Shown: positions 1-5,403 of the stretch, one piece after another
Layout of the letters: each line of letters opens with the position of its first letter
Position numbering within the stretch: the first letter of the stretch is position 1
DNA from: Candidatus Coatesbacteria bacterium RBG_13_66_14
GTDB lineage: Bacteria; RBG-13-66-14
Length of the DNA stretch: 5,403 nucleotides
Direction: 5' to 3'
Assembly (NCBI GenBank): GCA_001774505.1
Contig: MFAF01000093.1
Location: 4,454 to 9,856 of the forward strand
Made by a program: the position numbers and the translations under genes
Notes under the pieces: generated by a model
What the model saw: only the letters and a program-made list of their open reading frames with translations
The model's database searches: none
What the model was told of the DNA's origin: nothing

Positions 1-19
1 ACTCATTCAAGTGCTCAGA

Positions 20-39
20 CAAGGGGCTTCAGCCCCTTG
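20..39. repeat. Perfect 8-bp hairpin with TTCA loop
   Basis: CAAGGGGC at 20-27 pairs perfectly with GCCCCTTG at 32-39 around the four-base loop TTCA. No T-run follows on either strand, so a classical intrinsic terminator is not supported. The left arm CAAGGGGC occurs again at 147-154, just beyond the larger repeat at 48-145, so the hairpin may belong to the same composite intergenic repeat. It lies downstream of the minus-strand chaperone gene. It could act as a transcript-end structure or simply be a dispersed palindromic repeat; the sequence alone does not decide. Confidence 0.6.
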
Positions 40-47
40 CTCCGGAC

Positions 48-145
48 GTAGGGGCGACCCGTAGGAGGGGCGGGGCTCTGTCCCCGCCCGCGGGCGACCA
101 CAGGGGACTCGTCCCACGGGTCGCCTCTACGAGCCCCGCCCCTAC
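48..145. repeat. Compound interlocking inverted repeat (GTAGGGGCGA family)
   Basis: Two pairs of inverted arms overlap rather than nest. Arm A (48-62, GTAGGGGCGACCCGT) matches the reverse complement of 116-130 at 14 of 15 positions. Arm B (61-78) matches the reverse complement of 131-145 except for three extra bases. The order A, B, A', B' means both pairs cannot form as simple nested hairpins in one strand. A further perfect 8-bp hairpin lies inside, GGGCGGGG at 68-75 with CCCCGCCC at 82-89. A related element in opposite orientation is at 5181-5235, so this is probably a dispersed, non-coding REP/MITE-like family. No ORF or transposase accompanies it. Confidence 0.8.
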
Positions 146-213
146 GCAAGGGGCCGTGAAGTAAAGGGCGGGCCGCAGCCAGCCCCGTTATCATCTACTC
201 GCGGACCGTCGGC

Positions 214-2271
214 CTAGTACCCGTAGCCGCCCATATCGGGGGCGGGCTCCTGCTCCTGGGCCGCCTGCTCCGCCTCGGCGTGCCGCTTGGCGAGCTCGGA
301 CAGAATCTCTTCCAGGTGGTTCTCCACCTCGGCCTGGGCCACCAGCGAATCCACCCAGGCCCGGTAGAAGGTGTTCTTGATGACCGTTGTCATATCCAGG
401 CGCAGGCCCTCCAGGCGTTGGCCGTAGGCCTGGGGCGAAGGTTCGGAGACGTTCCGCCCGCGGACGATGTAGAAACCGTCGCGGTCGCGGACCACGCCGG
501 AGAGTTGGCCGGGCTGGATCTCGAAGGCGGTGCGGGCCGCCACGGGGGCGGTGCCCAGGTCGGGGATGTTCCCGTTACGGGTTATTTGGTCGGCGGAGAC
601 GACACGGTCGCCCAATTCTAAGGCGGCGCGGTCCAGGCCGACCGACCGCGCCAGGGTCGCGAGCTCCCCCGCATGCTTTTCCGCCAGGTCCCACGCCTTG
701 GAGTTGAGCACCTTGGCCTCCACCCGGCCCCGGACCTCCTCGAAGGGGTAGGGTTTTTCCGAGGTCCGCTCCACCACGGACAGGACGTAGAAGTCGTGCT
801 TGAACACCGCGTCGGGATCGGTGGGATCCTCGTGGGTGCGGGCGAGGATGCCGGAGACCTGCCCCGGTTCCAGCTTGAAGGCGGCGTCGCGGAACTGGTT
901 GAACCGGCCTATTTTCGCGTCCACGATGATGGCGTCCTGGGCGAAGGGCCCCGCCCGCTGGACCTCGACGCCTGGGATGAGGGCCGCGGCCTCGGCCAGG
1001 TTCTTGCCCTCGGAGAGCGCCACCGAGAGCGTACCCTGGAACTTGTCCATGGCGGAGAGCGCCTGGTCCATCCGCAGGCGGTTCTCCAGCTCGGGGCGCA
1101 TCTGGGCGAAGGTCGGCACGTCCGACTCGCGGCGGATGACGTGCCAGCCGTACGCGGTCCTCACCGGCTCCGGGCTCGTGGCGCCGGATTCGAGGGCGTA
1201 GGCGGCCTCCTCGAATTCGGGGACCATCTCGCCGGGTCCGAAGAAGCCCAGGTCCTCGGCGACGACGGAAGGCTCCGCGTCGGTCGGAACCGGGGCTTGG
1301 GAGTACTCGTCGAAGATTTTTTCGAAATCGGCCCCGCCGTTCAACCGCTCGATGACGGCGGCCGCCTTGACCCGGGCCGCCTCGACCGTTTTTTCGTCCG
1401 CGTCGGGCGGGGTGATGAACAGGATGTGGCGCACGTGGATTCTGCCGGCGGAGGTCTCCTCGTCCTTCACCTGCTCGTAGTAGGCCAGGAGGTTCTCCTC
1501 TGTGAGCTCCACCTTGGCGTACAGGTCGTCGAAGTTCAAGGCTATGTAATCCACGGTGACCTGTGCCGGGGCCATGAACTCCTCGGGGTGCGCGTCGTAA
1601 TACGCGCGCACCTCGGCCTCGGCGAGGACGACGTCGCCCACGAAGTCGCCGTAGGAAATCCTGGCGAAGTCGGCGGAGGCGAACTGGTTCGAATCGAGGA
1701 ACTCGGCGCGCACCATAGGCTCGGGGACGTAAACCGCGTCGAAGACGATGGAGTGGACCTTCTCCACCAGGAGCTGGCGTCCCAGGGTCAGGCGGTACTC
1801 GTCATCGTTGGTGCCCTGATCGTGCAGGAAGGCCTCGTAAAGGCCGCGGTCGAAGGCCCCGTTCTCTCCCCGGAAGTAGGGCGCCTGCTCGATGGTCTGG
1901 CTGATCTCCTCCTCGGTGATTCCCAGGCCCCACTCCCCGGCCTGCTGCCGGACCACGTAGTCCTCGATCAGGAGCTCGATGGCGTCCTGACCGGCCACCT
2001 CGCGCAGGACGGGCTCCACGGACGGGTCGTAGAAGTCGCCCATGCGGGAGCGCTCGTTCGCCACGTACCGGCGGAAGAGGCCCTCGGCGAGCTGGTAGTA
2101 CTCGTAGTACGGAACCTCCTCGCCGTTGACGACGAGGACGACGGGCGACTTCTGGCAGCCGCCGCCCTGGGTGGAGCCCATGCCCCAGGCGAAGACGATG
2201 GTTCCCAGAAAACCGATAATGGCGATCCAGAGAATGGGCCTCATCTTCTCGCGCATGGCGCGCATGACCAT
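214..2271 (-). CDS. ppiD: PpiD/SurA-type membrane-anchored peptidyl-prolyl cis-trans isomerase
   Basis: This 685-residue protein is predicted to catalyse prolyl cis-trans isomerisation and chaperone exported proteins from the outer face of the inner membrane. A basic N-terminus (MRAMREKMRP) precedes one membrane segment at about residues 12-32. A SurA_N/PpiD-like helical region follows to about 270, then a parvulin domain at about 277-382. Expected active-site residues are present: His282 in HVRHILF, Asp340, Met349 and Phe353 in the DLGFFGPGEMVPEF stretch, and His377 in YGWHVI. Two degenerate half-parvulin repeats follow (about 417-505 and 531-610), then a charged helix and a Gly/Tyr-rich end. 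E. coli PpiD is 623 residues, so this one is slightly long. I chose ATG at 2271 because a strong Shine-Dalgarno lies 5 bases upstream; an in-frame GTG at 2301 would add ten residues with no membrane role. The family call is firm; strict PpiD orthology is inferred from architecture. Confidence 0.9.
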   Translation of the reverse strand: MVMRAMREKMRPILWIAIIGFLGTIVFAWGMGSTQGGGCQKSPVVLVVNGEEVPYYEYYQLAEGLFRRYVANERSRMGDFYDPSVEPVLREVAGQDAIELLIEDYVVRQQAGEWGLGITEEEISQTIEQAPYFRGENGAFDRGLYEAFLHDQGTNDDEYRLTLGRQLLVEKVHSIVFDAVYVPEPMVRAEFLDSNQFASADFARISYGDFVGDVVLAEAEVRAYYDAHPEEFMAPAQVTVDYIALNFDDLYAKVELTEENLLAYYEQVKDEETSAGRIHVRHILFITPPDADEKTVEAARVKAAAVIERLNGGADFEKIFDEYSQAPVPTDAEPSVVAEDLGFFGPGEMVPEFEEAAYALESGATSPEPVRTAYGWHVIRRESDVPTFAQMRPELENRLRMDQALSAMDKFQGTLSVALSEGKNLAEAAALIPGVEVQRAGPFAQDAIIVDAKIGRFNQFRDAAFKLEPGQVSGILARTHEDPTDPDAVFKHDFYVLSVVERTSEKPYPFEEVRGRVEAKVLNSKAWDLAEKHAGELATLARSVGLDRAALELGDRVVSADQITRNGNIPDLGTAPVAARTAFEIQPGQLSGVVRDRDGFYIVRGRNVSEPSPQAYGQRLEGLRLDMTTVIKNTFYRAWVDSLVAQAEVENHLEEILSELAKRHAEAEQAAQEQEPAPDMGGYGY

Positions 2272-2276
2272 GGCGG

Positions 2277-2284
2277 CACCTCCC
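2277..2284 (-). promoter_or_regulatory. Ribosome binding site of the chaperone gene
   Basis: Read on the minus strand this is GGGAGGTG, ending 5 bases before the ATG at 2271. It contains the core GGAGGT and decides the start codon over the upstream GTG at 2301 and the downstream in-frame ATGs at 2265 and 2256. It contrasts with the divergent gyrA gene, which has no such site. Confidence 0.85.
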
Positions 2285-2330
2285 GGTTGTGGTGTGACCA
2301 CTCCAGGCTTCGCGATTTGCCGGGGGCATA

Positions 2331-2346
2331 GCTCGCGACGGCGAGC
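2331..2346. repeat. Small inverted repeat in the chaperone leader
   Basis: GCTCGC at 2331-2336 pairs with GCGAGC at 2341-2346 around a four-base loop. It is about 60 bases upstream of the chaperone start and would lie inside its transcript if the promoter at 2433-2441 is used. No T-run follows on the minus strand, so it is not a terminator. It could be a leader hairpin or a protein-binding dyad, but a 6-bp GC stem is common by chance in DNA this rich in G and C. Confidence 0.35.
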
Positions 2347-2432
2347 CGTGCGCTCGGTTTAGGGTTGGCGGCCTTCTTAAGGTCAATGCCGCGGATTATC
2401 CCCGCTAGCTTCCGGATCGGAGCGGGAGACGT

Positions 2433-2441
2433 ATTGTACCA
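2433..2441 (-). promoter_or_regulatory. Possible extended -10 promoter for the chaperone gene
   Basis: On the minus strand this reads TGGTACAAT: the hexamer TACAAT, one base off TATAAT, preceded by TG in the extended -10 position. The -35 region at 17-base spacing is poor, which extended -10 promoters can tolerate. It predicts a transcript start near 2426 and a leader of roughly 155 bases. A second, weaker -10-like hexamer, GATAAT, lies nearer the gene at 2395-2400 on the same strand, also without a good -35, so the true start point is uncertain. Confidence 0.4.
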
Positions 2442-2489
2442 CACTCACCGGATATATATGCGCCCCGGAGGTGCCCGGAATCCCGGTGA

Positions 2490-2503
2490 AAAACCGCGGT
2501 TTT
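2490..2503. promoter_or_regulatory. Perfect 14-bp palindrome, candidate operator
   Basis: AAAACCGCGGTTTT is a perfect dyad with no spacer, in the gap between the two divergent genes. Its centre is about 70 bases upstream of the predicted gyrA transcript start, a distance typical of upstream activator sites. It also lies upstream of the chaperone promoter candidate. A spacer-free palindrome makes a poor RNA hairpin, so binding of a dimeric DNA-binding protein is the likelier role. The regulator is unknown and the function is inferred only from symmetry and position. Confidence 0.45.
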
Positions 2504-2530
2504 CGAGACGAGCCGGAACGCCGAAAAGCG

Positions 2531-2559
2531 TTGACTTTCAAGGGAGTTAATGCTATCAT
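2531..2559 (+). promoter_or_regulatory. Sigma70-type gyrA promoter with extended -10
   Basis: The -35 hexamer TTGACT (2531-2536) and the -10 hexamer TATCAT (2554-2559) are separated by exactly 17 bases, and TG at 2551-2552 supplies an extended -10. Transcription is predicted to begin near 2566, about 44 bases before the gyrA start. The bases just after the -10 are GCCCCC, a GC-rich discriminator of the kind associated with promoters sensitive to supercoiling or to the stringent response. That would suit a gyrase gene, but the regulatory reading is inference. Confidence 0.8.
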
Positions 2560-2565
2560 GCCCCC

Positions 2566-2609
2566 TTTAAGGAACCCCTCAACCCACCACACCACCCCCC
2601 GATTCGAAC
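2566..2609 (+). other. gyrA 5' leader lacking a Shine-Dalgarno sequence
   Basis: From the predicted transcript start to the gyrA ATG the leader is about 44 bases, C- and A-rich and nearly devoid of G after 2572, so it should be largely unstructured. Nothing resembling GGAGG occurs in the 20 bases before the ATG. The only purine run, AAGGAA at 2569-2574, is about 35 bases away, too far to position a ribosome. An in-frame TAA at 2568-2570, with no ATG, GTG or TTG between it and 2610, excludes an upstream start. Initiation probably relies on an open, SD-independent leader. Confidence 0.6.
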
Positions 2610-5075
2610 ATGACCCTGCGCGAACAGTCCATCCAGAAAGTCTCCGTGGACGAGGAGATGCGCCGGAGCTACCTCTCGTACGCGATGAGCGTCATCGTCG
2701 GCCGCGCCCTGCCCGACGTGCGTGACGGCCTCAAGCCGGTCCACCGCCGACTCATCTACGCCATGCAGGGGCTAGGCCTGGCCTCCAACAAGCCTCACCG
2801 CAAGGCGGCCCGCATCGTCGGCGAGGCGATGGGCAAGTTCCACCCCCACGGCGACCAGGCGCTCTACGACACCCTCGTGGGCCTGGGCCAGGACTTCACC
2901 AGCCGCTACCCCCTGGTGGACCCCCAGGGCAACTTCGGCTCCCTGGACGGCGACCCCCCCGCGGCGATGCGCTACACGGAGGCGCGCCTGTCGAAGCTGG
3001 CCGAGGAGATGCTCGCCGACATCGAATCGGAGACGGTGGACTTCGTTCCCAACTTCGACGCGTCGCTCAACGAGCCGGTGGTCCTGCCTTCGCGCATCCC
3101 GAACCTTCTGGTGAACGGCTCCACGGGCATCGCCGTGGGGATGGCGAGCCACATGCCGCCGCACAACCTGGGCGAGGTGTGCCGGGCCCTGGTGCGCTAC
3201 ATCGCCGACCCTGGTGTCAGTCTCGGCGAGCTGATGCAGCTCGTTCCCGGTCCGGATTTCCCGACGGGCGGCGTCATCATGGGCCGTGAGGGGCTCCTCG
3301 AAGCCTACGCCACGGGGCGCGGGAAGCTGACCGTCCGCGGCCGGACGACCGTGGAGGAATCTAAAAAGGGCAAGACACGCATCGTCATCACCGAAATACC
3401 CTACCAGGTGAACAAGTCCCGCCTCGTGGAGCAGATAGCCGACCTGGTTCGCTCGAAGACCGTGGACGGCGTGACCGACCTACGCGACGAGTCGGACCGC
3501 CGGGGCGTGCGCGTCGTGGTGGAGCTGAAGAAAGAGGCTAATCCCGAGATAATCCTCAACCACCTCTACCGGCACACCCAGCTCCAGACCACCTTCGGGG
3601 TCATCAACCTCGCCCTAGTCGGGGGCGAGCCCCAATACCTGAGCCTCACGGACCTCCTGGGCCGGTTCGTCGAGCACCGGATCGAGGTGGTGGAGCGCCG
3701 GAGCCGGTACGAGCTGGACCAGGCCAAGCGCCGGGCCCACATCGTCGAGGGCCTCCTGGTCGCCCTGGGCGACATGGACCGCATCGTGGCCACCCTGCGC
3801 TCCTCCCCGGACACCGCCGCGGCGCAGAACAGCCTGATGAACGGCTGGTCGCTCTCCGAGCCCCAGGCCAAGGCCATCCTCGAGATGCGCCTGTCGCGGC
3901 TGGTGGCCCTGGAGCACAAAAAGCTCGCCGACTCCTACGACGAGCTCACCCGGACCATCGCCCGCCTCGAGGAGCTCCTGGGCGACCGGCAGATGATAAA
4001 AAACGTCATCAAAGAGGAGCTCACCGAGGTGGCGAATAAATACTCGGACGAGCGCCGGACGGGCATCGTCGAGGGCTCACTGACCGACATGGAGGCGACC
4101 GACCTCATCGCCGACGAGAGCGCCCTGGTGGCGCTCACCCGTGAAGGTTACGTCAAGCGGATGCAGCCCGACACCTACCGGGCCCAGGGCCGGGGCGGCG
4201 TCGGGATCACCGGCATCCAGACCAAGGAGGAGGACTTCGTCGAGCAGCTCTTCATCGCCCGGACCCACGACCACCTGCTGTGCTTCACCACCGACGGGCG
4301 GTGCTACTGGCTGAAAATCTACCAGATACCCGAAGCCTCGCGCCTGGCCCGGGGCACCGCCATCGTCAACCTCCTCGAGCTCGACGAGGGGGAGAAGATA
4401 ACGGCCGTGGTGCCGGTCCGCGACCTGGACGACAAGGAGAACTACCTCGTCATGGCCACGGCCCGGGGGATGGTCAAGAAGACCGAGCTCTCCGCCTTCG
4501 CCAACCCGCGCAAGGGCGGCATCATCGCCATCGGACTGGGGTCAGACGACCGGCTGATAGGGGTGCGGCTGACCGACGGCCGGCAGCACGTCCTGTTGGC
4601 CACGCGCAACGGCCGGGCCGTCCGGTTCGCAGAGGTGCAGACACGCCCCATGGGGCGCGCCGCGGGAGGGGTCATCGGCATCCGTCTGACAGACCCCGAG
4701 GACGCCGTGGTGGGCATGGCCGTGGTGGACCCCGCCGGGGGCGGCGATTCCGAGATTCTGGTCGCCACCGCCAAGGGCTACGGCAAACGGACGCCTCTGG
4801 AGGAGTACCCGCTGAAGAACCGCGGCGGCCTCGGCGTGATAAACATCAAGACCACCCTGCGCAACGGCCCGGTGGTCTTCATGCGGCTCATCGGGGGCGA
4901 TGAGGAACTTCTTTTAATCTCCGAGGGCGGGATGGTCATCCGCTACCCGGCCAGCGAGGTCTCCGTCATGGGTCGCAACACCCAGGGGGTGCGGCTGATG
5001 CGCTTCCAGGAGGGGGACGCCCTCTCGGCGGTGGCGGTCCTGGTGGAGGAGGCGGAGGAGGAGGAGAAGGAATAG
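2610..5075 (+). CDS. gyrA: DNA gyrase subunit A
   Basis: This is the 821-residue breakage-reunion subunit of type IIA topoisomerase. With GyrB it forms an A2B2 enzyme that introduces negative supercoils using ATP. Conserved sequence begins at once ([20 protein letters not shown], about 23-42). The winged-helix domain carries HPHGD (78-82) and catalytic Arg121-Tyr122 in AAMRYTE, numbered exactly as in E. coli. Ile174 in STGIAVG matches the DNA-intercalating isoleucine. Tower and coiled-coil/C-gate regions run to about 490, followed by a C-terminal domain of about six beta-pinwheel blades (about 503-811) and an acidic tail rich in Glu. E. coli GyrA is 875 residues. Oddities are Gln83 at the usual Ser/Thr/Ala quinolone position and a GyrA-box reading QGRGGVG (526-532). 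ParC is less likely because all six blades and a recognisable box are present. The gene has its own promoter and terminator, and gyrB is not adjacent in this window. Confidence 0.96.
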   Translation: MTLREQSIQKVSVDEEMRRSYLSYAMSVIVGRALPDVRDGLKPVHRRLIYAMQGLGLASNKPHRKAARIVGEAMGKFHPHGDQALYDTLVGLGQDFTSRYPLVDPQGNFGSLDGDPPAAMRYTEARLSKLAEEMLADIESETVDFVPNFDASLNEPVVLPSRIPNLLVNGSTGIAVGMASHMPPHNLGEVCRALVRYIADPGVSLGELMQLVPGPDFPTGGVIMGREGLLEAYATGRGKLTVRGRTTVEESKKGKTRIVITEIPYQVNKSRLVEQIADLVRSKTVDGVTDLRDESDRRGVRVVVELKKEANPEIILNHLYRHTQLQTTFGVINLALVGGEPQYLSLTDLLGRFVEHRIEVVERRSRYELDQAKRRAHIVEGLLVALGDMDRIVATLRSSPDTAAAQNSLMNGWSLSEPQAKAILEMRLSRLVALEHKKLADSYDELTRTIARLEELLGDRQMIKNVIKEELTEVANKYSDERRTGIVEGSLTDMEATDLIADESALVALTREGYVKRMQPDTYRAQGRGGVGITGIQTKEEDFVEQLFIARTHDHLLCFTTDGRCYWLKIYQIPEASRLARGTAIVNLLELDEGEKITAVVPVRDLDDKENYLVMATARGMVKKTELSAFANPRKGGIIAIGLGSDDRLIGVRLTDGRQHVLLATRNGRAVRFAEVQTRPMGRAAGGVIGIRLTDPEDAVVGMAVVDPAGGGDSEILVATAKGYGKRTPLEEYPLKNRGGLGVINIKTTLRNGPVVFMRLIGGDEELLLISEGGMVIRYPASEVSVMGRNTQGVRLMRFQEGDALSAVAVLVEEAEEEEKE

Positions 5076-5097
5076 AACAGGCCGAGGGGGGTCGTCG

Positions 5098-5131
5098 TGT
5101 AGAAAACGGGGGGCATTTTGTGGAAAACGGG
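5098..5131. repeat. Two 13-bp direct repeats spaced 21 bp
   Basis: TGTAGAAAACGGG (5098-5110) and TGTGGAAAACGGG (5119-5131) differ at one base and start 21 bases apart, about two turns of the helix. They follow the gyrA stop closely and the second runs into the left arm of the terminator. The second contains TGTGGAAAA, one base off the reverse complement of the DnaA box TTATCCACA; the first is two bases off. They may be paired protein-binding sites or a simple local duplication. Confidence 0.5.
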
Positions 5132-5157
5132 CGGGCGCAGAGGCCCGCCTTTAAGTT
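5130..5157 (+). terminator. Intrinsic terminator of gyrA
   Basis: GGCGGGC at 5130-5136 pairs with GCCCGCC at 5143-5149, a 7-bp GC-only stem with a 6-base loop, followed directly by TTTAAGTT. It begins about 55 bases after the gyrA stop codon, an ordinary position. The T-run is short and interrupted, so termination may be incomplete, but no gene follows in this window. Confidence 0.75.
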
Positions 5158-5180
5158 CGTGAACGATGCGAAATCGAATC

Positions 5181-5235
5181 GTAGGGGCGATGAGTCCACG
5201 GTCGCCCGTGGGCGGACCTAAAGGGCCGCCCCTAC
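5181..5235. repeat. Second GTAGGGGCGA-family palindromic repeat
   Basis: GTAGGGGCG at 5181-5189 is a perfect inverted match to CGCCCCTAC at 5227-5235, bounding a 55-bp element. Inside, CCACGG (5196-5201) and CCGTGG (5206-5211) form a second stem around four bases. Blocks such as GAGTCC and GGTCGCCCG also occur, in the same order, in the reverse complement of the repeat at 48-145. The two are therefore probably copies of one family in opposite orientation, on either side of the two genes. No coding content is visible. Confidence 0.75.
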
Positions 5236-5289
5236 GTCATCGCAACCTAGGGTGGGGGTCGGGAACGTGACAACGGCGGCCCGCGGTCT

Positions 5290-5335
5290 CCCTCTCCCCG
5301 TGGGAGCGGCACGCCGACGGGGATGGGAGTGAGGG
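5290..5335. repeat. Imperfect inverted repeat, CCCTC/GAGGG type
   Basis: CCCTC at 5290-5294 and CCCCGT at 5296-5301 are matched by ACGGGG at 5317-5322 and GAGGG at 5331-5335, giving a stem with an asymmetric internal bulge. It resembles a degenerate dispersed intergenic palindrome. No T-run follows on the plus strand, where the next run is seven A at 5343-5349. No reading frame of note covers positions 5236-5403. Confidence 0.45.
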
Positions 5336-5388
5336 CTGCCTTAAAAAAAGCGGCGGGGTTAGGAAACTACGCCCTACATCGTCTCCCT

Positions 5389-5403
5389 CCCCCCTTTGGG
5401 GGG
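5389..5403. repeat. Palindrome cut by the window edge
   Basis: CCCCCC at 5389-5394, TTT, then GGGGGG at 5398-5403 form a perfect 6-bp stem that may continue beyond the window. The preceding CTCCCT at 5384-5389 resembles the left arm of the repeat at 5290-5335, so this may be the start of another such element. Only part is visible, so its extent and class are uncertain. Confidence 0.4.

Noticed and set aside
163..187. Possible minus-strand terminator after the chaperone gene
   Set aside because: Only a 4-bp stem (170-173 with 182-185) forms, and four bases separate it from a run of just three T on the minus strand. This is too weak to call.
1..213. CRISPR array or structured RNA in the repeat-rich left flank
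   Set aside because: The repeats are inverted and of unequal spacing, with no direct repeat-spacer periodicity, and no known RNA family pattern such as a tRNA cloverleaf was seen.
2155..2157. Cysteine just after the chaperone membrane segment as a lipoprotein attachment site
   Set aside because: The preceding residues are QGGG, without the Leu/Val/Ile at -3 required by a lipobox, and the upstream segment looks like a retained anchor rather than a cleaved signal.
673..2331. Long plus-strand open frame (552 codons) opposite the chaperone gene
   Set aside because: It runs antisense through a gene with clear conserved domains. Its translation is rich in Gly, Leu, Val, Asp and His with no recognisable motif, as expected from the complement of a GC-rich coding frame.
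2453..2460. ATATATAT run at 2452-2459 as a second plus-strand -10 element
   Set aside because: The nearest -35-like hexamer, TTGTAC at 2434-2439, is only 13 to 15 bases away depending on register. The TTGACT/TATCAT pair downstream is far better.
4280..4903. Overlapping plus-strand open frame inside gyrA (207 codons)
   Set aside because: The translation is dominated by Arg, Gly, Pro and His, typical of the shifted frame of a GC-rich gene. The frame it overlaps is unambiguous GyrA C-terminal domain.

Overview
This window is GC-rich bacterial chromosome holding two complete housekeeping genes that diverge from a shared regulatory gap. The left gene (minus strand, 214-2271) encodes a membrane-anchored PpiD/SurA-type peptidyl-prolyl isomerase. 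The right gene (plus strand, 2610-5075) encodes DNA gyrase subunit A. A membrane-anchored parvulin chaperone suggests a diderm. The palindromic repeats built on GTAGGGGCGA resemble those I associate with GC-rich genomes of uncultivated candidate phyla such as Coatesbacteria. That placement is only a guess, because no rRNA or other phylogenetic marker is present except gyrA itself.

Layout. Positions 1-213 are noncoding and carry a short perfect hairpin and a compound, interlocking inverted repeat. Positions 214-2271 are the chaperone gene, whose start is fixed by a strong Shine-Dalgarno sequence. Positions 2272-2609 are the divergent control region. It holds a likely extended -10 promoter facing left, a small inverted repeat in the chaperone leader, a perfect 14-bp palindrome, and a very good sigma70-type promoter facing right. 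The gyrA leader that follows is C/A-rich and lacks a Shine-Dalgarno sequence. Positions 2610-5075 are gyrA. Positions 5076-5403 are noncoding: a 21-bp-spaced direct repeat, an intrinsic terminator, a second member of the GTAGGGGCGA repeat family, and CCCTC/GAGGG-type repeat pieces running off the window edge.

The genes do not form a pathway. One assists folding of exported proteins at the membrane and the other controls DNA supercoiling. gyrA is apparently monocistronic, with its own promoter and terminator and no gyrB beside it in this window. I see no defence system, mobile-element gene, CRISPR array or biosynthetic cluster. The points worth a second look are sequence details: a Gln at the quinolone-contact position 83 of GyrA, a GyrA-box lacking two of its usual basic residues, the operator-like palindrome, the repeats with interlocked arms, and a threefold repeat in the chaperone.
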